Source: Bacillota bacterium (GTDB taxonomy: Bacteria; Bacillota; Bacilli; Alicyclobacillales; Alicyclobacillaceae). From it: a stretch of 6,970 nt of DNA. The notes under the pieces are model-generated. The model had not been told where the DNA came from and ran no database searches. It saw only the letters and a program-made list of their open reading frames with translations. Shown here piece after piece: positions 1 to 5,803 of this stretch. The stretch's first letter is position 1, and the number at the start of each line of letters is the position of its first letter. The stretch is from NCBI GenBank assembly GCA_021820805.1, contig JAKADF010000172.1, positions 1-6,970 of the forward strand, given 5' to 3'. A program made the position numbers and the translations under genes.

Positions 1-345
1 GATGGCCGCGTTCCAGGTGAAGCACAGCGAGCCATGGCGGCTGGGTCTCAAATTCTTCATATTTGTGTCGATGTTGGCGGGAGCATTTCGGGGGAGCATG
101 GCATCGGGATCGAAAAAATAAATGATATGAATTACTTGTTTAAAGAGCAAGATTTAGCTGCACAAATTGCAATTCGAACAGTATTCAATCCATATGATTT
201 GTGTAATGCTGGGAAGCTTATTCCATTTCCATCAAAATGCGCTGAGGTAAAAAATGCTCGCTGGACGATGGAAAAGAACCAAGGGATTTTTGACACCCTT
301 CCAGAACAGACCATTTTGATGTCGCCGCCTGGGCGGGTGCAATGA
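1..345 (+). CDS. glcD: GlcD-type FAD-linked oxidase (glycolate/D-lactate oxidase family), C-terminal fragment
   Basis: The reading frame is open from the first base of the window, so this is the last 114 residues of a gene that begins upstream. Visible residues 31-36 are GEHGIG, the signature of the C-terminal cap domain of FAD-linked oxidases (GlcD, D-lactate dehydrogenase, VAO fold). It is preceded by the usual VDVGGSIS stretch. Residues 62-75 are FNPYDLCNAGKLIP, matching the family's closing F(D/N)PxxLxNPGKxxP with Ala in place of the second Pro. A tail of about 40 residues follows, longer than in many members. In the family this domain shapes the 2-hydroxyacid site beside the flavin, and the enzyme oxidises glycolate or D-lactate to the keto acid. 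The exact substrate cannot be told from this fragment. No glcE or glcF partner follows, so it may be a single-subunit enzyme or the last gene of its operon. No hairpin terminator is visible after the stop. Confidence 0.9.
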   Translation, partial: DGRVPGEAQRAMAAGSQILHICVDVGGSISGEHGIGIEKINDMNYLFKEQDLAAQIAIRTVFNPYDLCNAGKLIPFPSKCAEVKNARWTMEKNQGIFDTLPEQTILMSPPGRVQ

Positions 346-353
346 ATATCAAA

Positions 354-384
354 TTGACAAGAAACTAAAATACGTTGGTATAAC
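354..384 (+). promoter_or_regulatory. Candidate sigma-A promoter for the stalk-domain protein gene
   Basis: A perfect TTGACA lies at 354-359 and TATAAC at 379-384, five of six matches to TATAAT. The 19-base spacer is longer than the ideal 17, which lowers confidence. It lies in the only gap between the oxidase stop and the GTG start at 475, and would give a leader of roughly 85 bases. Confidence 0.45.
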
Positions 385-396
385 ATGTTGTCATAC
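378..396 (+). promoter_or_regulatory. Imperfect inverted repeat overlapping the -10, possible operator
   Basis: GTATAACA (378-385) and TGTCATAC (389-396) are inverted copies of each other with one mismatch, separated by TGT. The left arm covers the proposed -10 hexamer at 379-384, where a bound repressor would block the polymerase. Arm length and spacing resemble operators of GntR-type regulators, but no regulator gene is in the window, so the binding protein is unknown. Confidence 0.35.
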
Positions 397-474
397 TTTT
401 CATAGTGACCATAGGCCTCATGGAATGTTATGTTTGTATTTATAAAAACACACATTGCAGAGGCGGAAAACTTA

Positions 475-1509
475 GTGATTAAAATGATAAGTATCATTGG
501 TGCGGCGGCAACTGCTTCTACGTTAGCTATGGCATATCCAATCTCAGCTTTTGCTTCTGTTCGCCATCAGTTGTCCCAGAAGGAGATAGATTTAAACGGG
601 CAATCTGTATCAAAGCCTTCTGGATTTACCTTCAATAACACAGCATATATGCCAATTTGGTATGTGATGTCCGCGCTTAAGCACTTAGGTATACAGAGTG
701 AATGGGATGGAGTCAACTGGCACATTACAACACCGGGCTCAGAGCAGCCAGACCTGACAGGCTTCAGTGTCGGTTCTGGTTCCATGAACATTTATATCAA
801 TAGTAAGCTCGCGAAAAGGGTTATCGGGATTTCAGATATTGATCCTGCATCGAAAAAACAAACGATGTTTATGCCCGTTTGGTATGTGATGCAGATTTTG
901 CAAACCATCGGCGTTGCACCGACGTGGGATGGTTCAAAATGGGATATGGAGACTTACAACAACTTAACTGATTACGCACCGGAAGACATTATTCAATTGG
1001 TAGACCAGTATACAACTGAATTAAATGCCACTGATGACCCAGTTCAATTTACGAATGATTTGTACCAAAGTGGATTTGTTACAAGTAATTTAGTAAGCGA
1101 AACAGAACAGGCATTTAAGAGTCAAACCTTTGCACAGTGGGCTGCTAAAGAAAACGTAACAAAAGAATCGTTTAATAATTCCTCTTTCAAAATTACGCAA
1201 GAAGGCGAATACAGTCCATCAAAGCTTGTGATTGAAGCTAGTGAAACTGACACGTATACCTTTTCAAATAACAGTACGCAAACCATCACACAAGTTAACG
1301 ATTGGATTGTAACAAAAGACGCCGCATCTGCACTTTGGCAGGTTGACGAAATATATCCTGTCTCACAAACAGCTTTAAAAGGTATGGATGGAACCGTCAT
1401 TGACCCAGGGTTTACGAACAACAGCTTATTTAGTAATAGTTCAACGACCAGTAATTCAACAGGGACGTCAGGCACAACAGGTACTACGACAACGACAAAC
1501 GGTAAATAA
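475..1509 (+). CDS. Secreted protein with two copper-amine-oxidase-N-like 'stalk' repeats and a Thr/Ser-rich tail
   Basis: The GTG start at 475 is chosen because GAGGCGG (460-466) sits 8 bases before it; the upstream ATG at 430 has no ribosome site and would put an acidic stretch before the signal peptide. The product is 344 residues. Residues 1-27 form a signal peptide (lysine, hydrophobic core, likely cut after SAFA). Two repeats follow at about 38-85 and 105-158. Both share a (F/Y)MP(I/V)WYVM core, then a LG(I/V)-type turn and W-D-G-x-x-W, the pattern of copper amine oxidase N-terminal-like domains used as surface or wall-associated stalks. Residues about 160-305 look like a mixed helix/strand domain, possibly NTF2-like; I do not recognise it firmly. 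The C-terminus is Ser/Thr/Gly/Asn-rich low complexity. No membrane anchor or sorting motif is present, so it is probably released or held non-covalently at the envelope. The tail seems to continue in the +1 frame to 1567, so the annotated stop may reflect a frameshift. Function unknown. Confidence 0.8.
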   Translation: MIKMISIIGAAATASTLAMAYPISAFASVRHQLSQKEIDLNGQSVSKPSGFTFNNTAYMPIWYVMSALKHLGIQSEWDGVNWHITTPGSEQPDLTGFSVGSGSMNIYINSKLAKRVIGISDIDPASKKQTMFMPVWYVMQILQTIGVAPTWDGSKWDMETYNNLTDYAPEDIIQLVDQYTTELNATDDPVQFTNDLYQSGFVTSNLVSETEQAFKSQTFAQWAAKENVTKESFNNSSFKITQEGEYSPSKLVIEASETDTYTFSNNSTQTITQVNDWIVTKDAASALWQVDEIYPVSQTALKGMDGTVIDPGFTNNSLFSNSSTTSNSTGTSGTTGTTTTTNGK

Positions 1510-1567
1510 CGCAGCATCGACGAACACTCCTGCTGCACAAGGCGCGTTTCGCAACGCAGTAAATTGA
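1505..1567 (+). other. Possible out-of-frame continuation of the stalk protein's low-complexity tail
   Basis: Directly after the in-frame TAA at 1507-1509, the +1 frame reads 20 codons (NNAASTNTPAAQGAFRNAVN) to TGA at 1565-1567. Its Asn/Ala/Ser/Thr composition matches the tail just before it. Removing one A from the AAA run at 1504-1506 would join the two frames without a break. The stretch also holds GCAGCA/TGCTGC (1511-1516/1531-1536), which can pair. Either a recent indel, a sequencing error in the homopolymer, or chance. Confidence 0.4.
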
Positions 1568-1587
1568 AACTCACAAGAAAATTGAAT

Positions 1588-1634
1588 AGGCTTTGCTGTT
1601 CACGAGTAAAATTACTTAGAGGACAGCCTTTTTT
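1588..1634 (+). terminator. Probable rho-independent terminator after the stalk protein gene
   Basis: AGGCT (1588-1592) pairs with AGCCT (1625-1629). After a bulge the stem extends through GTTC against GGAC, and a small AGTA/TACT hairpin sits inside. The right arm runs into six T residues (1629-1634). The stem is bulged, so it is weaker than the two other terminators in the window. Confidence 0.55.
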
Positions 1635-1724
1635 CTCATGTTTATTGGGAATTCGAAGAACGCGATTAACATCCAGATTATGTATGACGACAAGCGTTGA
1701 CACCTTTTTGTCGGTATTTGGTCA

Positions 1725-1752
1725 GTGACTATGTCTTTTTCGGTGGTATACT
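1725..1752 (+). promoter_or_regulatory. Extended -10 sigma-A promoter for ccdC
   Basis: TATACT at 1747-1752 is preceded by TGG (1744-1746), giving an extended -10 element. GTGACT at 1725-1730, 16 bases upstream, is a weak -35 with four of six matches. A start of transcription near 1759 leaves a leader of about 40 bases before the ATG at 1799. A TTGACA at 1697-1702 has no -10 at a suitable distance. Confidence 0.5.
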
Positions 1753-1798
1753 TTCTTCTGTGGCGATATGCATTTTTGAAGAAAGGCAGGATAGGAAA

Positions 1799-2293
1799 AT
1801 GTCCACGGCAACTTTGGAATTGTTAAGCAGTGTGATGATGGTTGTTTTTGCTTTGGCCATTATCGTTGTCCGACTGAAGGCCAGCGGAAAGCCTACGAAC
1901 GCGAAAAAGATTTTAATTCCGCCGCTCGCGATGAGTACCGGTTTCTTCATGTTCTTCTCGCCTAGAACACATGATTCGCTCGATTACGCATTCCTCGCTT
2001 TTATGGTGGGCTGTTTGCTTAGTTATCCATTAATATTGACTTCTAAGATGTATCTCTCACATGGTGAGGTTTACTTAAAGCGCTCTAAGTGGTTTGTGAT
2101 TATGCTGTTAATCCTCGTTGTTCTGAGAATGGTTTTGCACAGCTTTGTTGAACAGTATGTTGACTTGTATCAAACCGGTTCTTTGTTTTTTATTTTAGCT
2201 TATGGAATGATTATTCCATGGCGTGTTGCTATGTATGTCCAATACCGCAAACTATGCGGAACTGTACGAAAACCAGCAGCATCTGTATCTTAA
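1799..2293 (+). CDS. ccdC: CcdC family membrane protein (cytochrome c biogenesis-associated, DUF1453)
   Basis: Starting at ATG 1799, preceded by AGGATAGG (1788-1795), the product is 164 residues, close to the roughly 160 of Bacillus CcdC. A frame open further upstream to TTG 1697 would add a segment absent from the family and without a ribosome site. Several stretches match my recollection of CcdC: RLKASGKPTNAKKI followed by PPLAMSTGF, then SYPLI.TSK, VYLKRSKWF, and near the end YVDLYQT.SLFFILAYGMIIPWR. About four or five hydrophobic segments predict an integral membrane protein. In Bacillus the gene lies next to ccdA, the thiol-disulfide transporter for cytochrome c maturation, but ccdC itself has no firmly established role and is not essential for that process. 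Here it stands alone between its own promoter and a strong terminator, with no ccdA or resA visible. Confidence 0.92.
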   Translation: MSTATLELLSSVMMVVFALAIIVVRLKASGKPTNAKKILIPPLAMSTGFFMFFSPRTHDSLDYAFLAFMVGCLLSYPLILTSKMYLSHGEVYLKRSKWFVIMLLILVVLRMVLHSFVEQYVDLYQTGSLFFILAYGMIIPWRVAMYVQYRKLCGTVRKPAASVS

Positions 2294-2329
2294 CCTAAGT
2301 TTCTATATTCATACTGGATGGTGTAGTTT

Positions 2330-2355
2330 AAGCGAGTCAGCGGGCTCGCTTTTTT
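2330..2355 (+). terminator. Rho-independent terminator of ccdC
   Basis: AAGCGAG (2330-2336) pairs perfectly with CTCGCTT (2345-2351) around an 8-base loop, and the right arm ends in six T residues (2350-2355). It lies 37 bases after the ccdC stop. Confidence 0.88.
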
Positions 2356-2367
2356 GCTGTAAATTTT

Positions 2368-2394
2368 TTGTTTTCCGATGAAAATCGGTAAGAT
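2368..2394 (+). promoter_or_regulatory. Weak promoter candidate with a central inverted repeat, upstream of the YecD-like gene
   Basis: TTGTTT (2368-2373) and TAAGAT (2389-2394) are partial -35 and -10 matches with a short 15-base spacer. Between them lies a perfect inverted repeat, CCGAT (2375-2379) and ATCGG (2384-2388) around GAAA, which could be an operator or chance. A promoter is expected here because a terminator lies just upstream, but the elements are poor. Confidence 0.28.
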
Positions 2395-2439
2395 GAATAC
2401 AGGTTCTTAGAAAAAAGTCACAAAAAAGGTGTGTGAGGA

Positions 2440-3015
2440 ATGAACAAAATATCGCTGGCTCCGTCAAAAACTGCTCTAGTGGTTATTGACTTACAGAAAG
2501 GTATTGTAGGACTCCCATGTGCACCATACAGCGGAAATGATGTTGTTCGCAAAACTGCGAAGCTTATTGAAGCGTTTCGAAAAGCAGGGGCATTTATTAC
2601 ACTGGTCCATGTTGAGACCAAGGATGGCAAGGATATGCTTTCTCCAATTACTGATAATCCTGCTGCTTCAAACAGAAATATAACACCTGATTTTTCAGGT
2701 TTTGCCCCAGAACTTGGGCAAATGCCAGAAGATCATGTTGTTACAAAACACCAATGGGGTGCATTTTACGGCACTGATTTAGATTTGCAATTGCGCAGAC
2801 GTCACATTGATACAATTGTTCTGTGCGGCATTGCAACCAACATAGGTGTAGGGATGACTGCTCGTGAGGCGTATCAACTGGGCTACAATCAAGTCTTTGC
2901 AGAAGATGCAATGACAGCTCTATCAAAAGAGCAACATGATTACGAGCTTAAGTATATATTCCCTCGTATAGGCCGAATCCGTTCAACTGAAGAGGTTGAA
3001 GCGGCGCTTTCTTAA
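2440..3015 (+). CDS. Isochorismatase-fold family protein, YecD-like, lacking the usual nucleophilic cysteine
   Basis: ATG 2440 follows AAAGGTG (2425-2431) with 8-base spacing. The 191-residue product has the isochorismatase/nicotinamidase fold: ALVVIDLQ with Asp17, then [19 protein letters not shown] with Lys103, then CGIATNIGV and [10 protein letters not shown]. Asp17 and Lys103 are the first two residues of the family's Asp-Lys-Cys triad. The third is normally the Cys in TN(I/A)CV; here that position (136) is Gly, while a different Cys (129) lies seven residues earlier. From memory E. coli YecD has the same arrangement ([16 protein letters not shown] and a STNIGV core), so this looks like a real subfamily feature and not a mutation. 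Soluble cytoplasmic protein, transcribed alone between two terminators. The substrate is unknown; without the Cys, classical amidase chemistry through a thioester is unlikely, so nicotinamidase or isochorismatase activity should not be assumed. Confidence 0.88.
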   Translation: MNKISLAPSKTALVVIDLQKGIVGLPCAPYSGNDVVRKTAKLIEAFRKAGAFITLVHVETKDGKDMLSPITDNPAASNRNITPDFSGFAPELGQMPEDHVVTKHQWGAFYGTDLDLQLRRRHIDTIVLCGIATNIGVGMTAREAYQLGYNQVFAEDAMTALSKEQHDYELKYIFPRIGRIRSTEEVEAALS

Positions 3016-3034
3016 TCAGGATTGTAATTTCCCA

Positions 3035-3082
3035 AAATAAGCCGCCGGCAGCGCCAATTATAGGCGCATCGGCGGCTTATTT
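3035..3082 (+). terminator. Long nested hairpin terminator, potentially bidirectional
   Basis: AAATAAGCCGCCG (3035-3047) pairs perfectly over 13 bases with 3070-3082. A second hairpin, GCGCC/GGCGC (3051-3055/3063-3067), is nested inside the loop. The A-rich left and T-rich right flanks make it symmetrical, so it could stop transcripts from either strand, although the U-tract is interrupted. It begins 19 bases after the stop of the YecD-like gene and separates it from the surface-protein operon. Confidence 0.82.
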
Positions 3083-3086
3083 CCTA

Positions 3087-3116
3087 TTCGTTCTACCATC
3101 TTTAATATGATAAAAT
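3087..3116 (+). promoter_or_regulatory. Candidate promoter of the SGNH hydrolase-sortase operon
   Basis: The AT-rich stretch ending TATGATAAAAT offers two overlapping -10 choices, TATGAT (3106-3111) and TAAAAT (3111-3116), each with five of six consensus matches. The matching -35 (TTCGTT at 3087-3092 for the second) is poor. It is the first promoter-like sequence after the terminator at 3035-3082 and would give a leader of about 60 bases. Confidence 0.42.
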
Positions 3117-3183
3117 AGTTGATAGCATAGACTAAAGTACGGCCTAAAATATTTTGTTCATTCTAGGGTTATGGGGGAGTAAT

Positions 3184-4524
3184 ATGAGTAAAGGATTGTA
3201 CAGAACATTCAAACAGGGGATTGCAGTAATGTGCACACTTTCTGCCGCTTGGTTTGGCACGACAGTAAGCGCATATGCGGCCAGTTCGCCGGCCAAATCT
3301 ACTGGATCATTTGTCGCACTTGGAGATTCTATTACGTTTGGATACAACCTTCAAGATACAAACGGCAACACGGTACCGTCAGAGTTTGCGTTTCCCCAAT
3401 TAATTGGTCAAGCGAATCATCTATCAGTTTCTGACCTTGCTGTACCTGGTTGGACAACAAATGATTTACTTCATGCATTACAAACTCCGGACTATATACG
3501 TGCAGTTCGAAACGCAAGCGCAATATCACTCGATATTGGCAGCAATGATTTAATTCATATTGCAGAAAATGAGGGCCTGCTAAGCCAAGCAGCGTCAACA
3601 ACACCAGTTTCTCCAACTGAAGCAGAGAAACAAGCGTTTGCAACAGGGATAGCACAAATCACGAAAAACATAGGCACAATTGTATCCGATATTCGCAGCC
3701 AAACAAAGGCTCCAATCTTGCTTTACAATTTATATAATCCGTTCCCAGATGCTTCTGGGATTCATGCTGCGGGGGAGTTATTTCAATCCGCTGTAAATCA
3801 GGGAATTGGACAGGTTGCAAATTCAACAAAAAATGTATTCGTAGTTGATGCACATAAAGGATTTGACCACAATCAATTGACATTTGTGCAAGTGTCTAAA
3901 GGGGATATTCATCCGACTATTCTTGGCCAAGAGGAGCTTGCAAAACTTGGCGATGAGGCTCTCACGCAAGAGGTTTCCACTCTTAAAACAAGGTCTAATG
4001 TAATAACAGCTGAAATGGCAGGTTATATGACACCAGAGGGAGGCACTATATCTGCGAAACTACTTGACTCGACAGACACCCTCACTTTACCGCAAAGTGC
4101 ACTTGGCACCGCTTCAGAAGTCTCTGCAACGAGCACTGCACTTTCAGGTTTATCTTCGATTGTGCCGGGGAATGAGAAAGTTGTTGCGGAGGGGTCAGTT
4201 CATTTCATGGAAGGTGTTACCCTTTCTAAGCCTTATACTCTAACAATTAAGAACCAGGGAATCACATCGGGATCCGCCGTTTATCAGGTTACAGGAAATA
4301 AGTTTTCTCTTGTTCCAAGCGCTAAGGTTAGATCGGGTCAAGCAGTGATTCCATCGGTCACAGAAGGCGATTTTGTTGTTGTCGAACCAACTGTATCAGC
4401 TGTTGCAGGTGCTACAATGCCAGAGACAGGCTTTCCTGCATTGACAGACGCTGCAATTGCATTTGTGCTTATTGGTCTCGGAGGCGGCCTAATCTACGGT
4501 TCGTGTCGTAAGCGGGAAATGTAA
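3184..4524 (+). CDS. Secreted SGNH/GDSL hydrolase with an MPETG cell-wall sorting signal
   Basis: ATG 3184 is chosen because GGGGGAG (3173-3179) lies just before it; the ATG at 3154 lacks a ribosome site. The product is 446 residues. Residues 1-32 are a signal peptide (basic start, hydrophobic core, AYA before the cut). The SGNH domain spans roughly 42-260. It has GDSIT with nucleophile Ser49, a glycine-containing VPGWTTND block, GSND with Gly119 and Asn121 for the oxyanion hole, and GDIHPT with His243. The acid is probably Asp241, at H-2 where DxxH would put it at H-3. Residues about 270-405 look like beta-rich stalk sequence. The C-terminus is a classic sorting signal: MPETG (412-416), a hydrophobic helix, and a tail ending CRKREM. 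The leading Met instead of Leu is a variant of LPXTG. It likely hydrolyses an ester, such as O-acetyl groups on a surface polysaccharide or a lipid, while covalently fixed to peptidoglycan by the sortase encoded next. Substrate not determinable. Confidence 0.9.
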   Translation: MSKGLYRTFKQGIAVMCTLSAAWFGTTVSAYAASSPAKSTGSFVALGDSITFGYNLQDTNGNTVPSEFAFPQLIGQANHLSVSDLAVPGWTTNDLLHALQTPDYIRAVRNASAISLDIGSNDLIHIAENEGLLSQAASTTPVSPTEAEKQAFATGIAQITKNIGTIVSDIRSQTKAPILLYNLYNPFPDASGIHAAGELFQSAVNQGIGQVANSTKNVFVVDAHKGFDHNQLTFVQVSKGDIHPTILGQEELAKLGDEALTQEVSTLKTRSNVITAEMAGYMTPEGGTISAKLLDSTDTLTLPQSALGTASEVSATSTALSGLSSIVPGNEKVVAEGSVHFMEGVTLSKPYTLTIKNQGITSGSAVYQVTGNKFSLVPSAKVRSGQAVIPSVTEGDFVVVEPTVSAVAGATMPETGFPALTDAAIAFVLIGLGGGLIYGSCRKREM

Positions 4525-4540
4525 CCGGGGGCGTTCATTA

Positions 4541-5707
4541 GTGGACAAAAGACGTGTTTTGCGGCTTTGCGGTATGGGACTTTGCACACTAGGTTTAGTT
4601 GTGGGTGCGCAAATCCCATATTTTTATTGGCATTCAAAAACTGTAGGGGGAAATCTCATTCATCAAGCGACAAAAGCTTTAAGTGAAGGGTCAGACGCAG
4701 CCTCTTTGCAAAAGCCGAATGATGTCATTACGAGTTTCCCACTGTTGCCGGTCATAACTGGTCAAACAAGTACCCTGCAAAATTTGGATAACAGATCTAT
4801 TTTAGGGTTGGTCCGTATCTCCAAGCTTAATCTGACAGCTCCTCTATTAGAAGGTACAAGCAGTAATTCTTTAAATGTCGGCGTTGGCCATTTAACCGAA
4901 AGTGCACAACCAGGGTTTCCTGGCACGTGTGTAATTGCTGCACATAATGCAACGTGGTTTCGCCATGTGGATGAACTAAAACCAGGAGATTCGATTGTTC
5001 TTCAAACGAAAAAAGCTGAGTATACCTATTCTGTGACTGGAGCTCGCGTTGTTACCGCTGGGGATAAAGTAGATAATACGGCGAAACAAACAATTGTGCT
5101 TGAAGCTTGCTATCCTCTTGATGCATTGTATCTTACTTCAAAACGTTATTTAGTTACAGGCGTTTTAGCGTCTGTTTCGCAAACACACAGCGGGTCGAAT
5201 TTGTCAGTACCAAATACGGTTCAATATGTTGCAAACGTTCCGAAAAATGTACTTGACGAGGGAGTTACGTTGCTTGAAAATCGTTTGCCTATGGGTTCCC
5301 TTAAGTACGATGGAAAGCCAAGTATGTCTTTTACACAAAGCAATGCCCCTTTATCAGCTGTTTATGCGATTTTGCAATTATATCTTTCCTATGTACGTGC
5401 ATCACAGAACAAAAATAGTGCGGATTTAAATCAAATCCTTGGGGAGATGACCGACTATAAGAAAACAACAGAATGGTTGAATGCAGAAATTTCATCTGAT
5501 CCGTTTTTTAACGTACAAGCAAATGACATAACCTATTTAAGTAAATTTAATATTTCTTTGCGTGTTTTGGGTGATAAACTTACGAACGCAAGTGCCGAGA
5601 CGAGCATACACGTTCCTAAAGGGAATTACGGGATTAAAATAAACTTTTCAATAACGGGGACTACCTTTTCCATTTACTCTATCGATATTCATAAGATAAT
5701 GATGTAA
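4541..5707 (+). CDS. Sortase (cysteine transpeptidase) with a large C-terminal extension
   Basis: The GTG start at 4541 lies 16 bases after the hydrolase stop, with GGGGG (4527-4531) as a plausible ribosome site 9 bases before it, so the two genes should be co-translated. The 388-residue product has a short basic N-terminus and one membrane helix (about 9-30) that anchors it facing outward, then a linker. The sortase domain spans about 85-210: ILGLVRISKLNL, GVGHLTES, PGFPGTCVIAAHN with His135, LKPGDSIVL, VLEACYP with Cys190, and TSKRYLV with Arg202. These are the three catalytic residues of sortases. The residue before Cys is Ala where Thr is common (TLxTC). The overall form is nearest to class D-type enzymes, but I cannot assign a class with certainty. 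Residues 213-388 form an extra domain with helices then beta strands, which typical class A-F sortases lack. Its likely substrate is the MPETG protein encoded just upstream. Confidence 0.9.
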   Translation: MDKRRVLRLCGMGLCTLGLVVGAQIPYFYWHSKTVGGNLIHQATKALSEGSDAASLQKPNDVITSFPLLPVITGQTSTLQNLDNRSILGLVRISKLNLTAPLLEGTSSNSLNVGVGHLTESAQPGFPGTCVIAAHNATWFRHVDELKPGDSIVLQTKKAEYTYSVTGARVVTAGDKVDNTAKQTIVLEACYPLDALYLTSKRYLVTGVLASVSQTHSGSNLSVPNTVQYVANVPKNVLDEGVTLLENRLPMGSLKYDGKPSMSFTQSNAPLSAVYAILQLYLSYVRASQNKNSADLNQILGEMTDYKKTTEWLNAEISSDPFFNVQANDITYLSKFNISLRVLGDKLTNASAETSIHVPKGNYGIKINFSITGTTFSIYSIDIHKIMM

Positions 5708-5744
5708 CTTTTGTTCGCACAGTTACGTCAAAATACTAAAGATA

Positions 5745-5773
5745 TCGACAGCAAAATTAGACATGTTTACAGT
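5745..5773 (+). promoter_or_regulatory. Weak internal promoter candidate before the deacetylase gene
   Basis: TCGACA (5745-5750, five of six) and TACAGT (5768-5773, four of six) are separated by 17 bases in the 96-base gap between the sortase stop and the deacetylase start. No terminator is visible in that gap, so the gene may be reached by readthrough, this promoter, or both. Confidence 0.3.
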
Positions 5774-5803
5774 GTTGTAATGTGGGAAAAGGAGTCAGAG
5801 CCT

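Noticed and set aside
430..474. ATG at 430 as start of the stalk protein
   Set aside because: No Shine-Dalgarno precedes it, while GTG 475 has GAGGCGG at good spacing and yields a clean signal peptide.
132..497. Minus-strand open frame across the oxidase end and the following gap
   Set aside because: It overlaps a well-supported gene end and the promoter region, and shows no family motifs.
1431..1503. Short ACG/ACA-rich runs as a functional repeat array
   Set aside because: They only encode the Thr-rich tail; units are irregular and too few to call a tandem array.
1511..1536. GCAGCA/TGCTGC hairpin as a terminator
   Set aside because: Only six pairs with a 14-base loop and no T run after it; a better terminator lies at 1588-1634.
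1697..1702. TTGACA as a -35 for ccdC
   Set aside because: No -10-like hexamer at 16-18 bases downstream.
1122..1703. Minus-strand open frame of 193 codons
   Set aside because: It is the complement of the stalk protein's Thr/Ser-rich tail, giving a Val/Pro-rich artefact; it has no ribosome site or recognisable domain.
1697..1798. TTG 1697 as start of ccdC
   Set aside because: It adds 34 residues not in the family, and the extended -10 promoter lies inside this stretch; ATG 1799 has a strong ribosome site.
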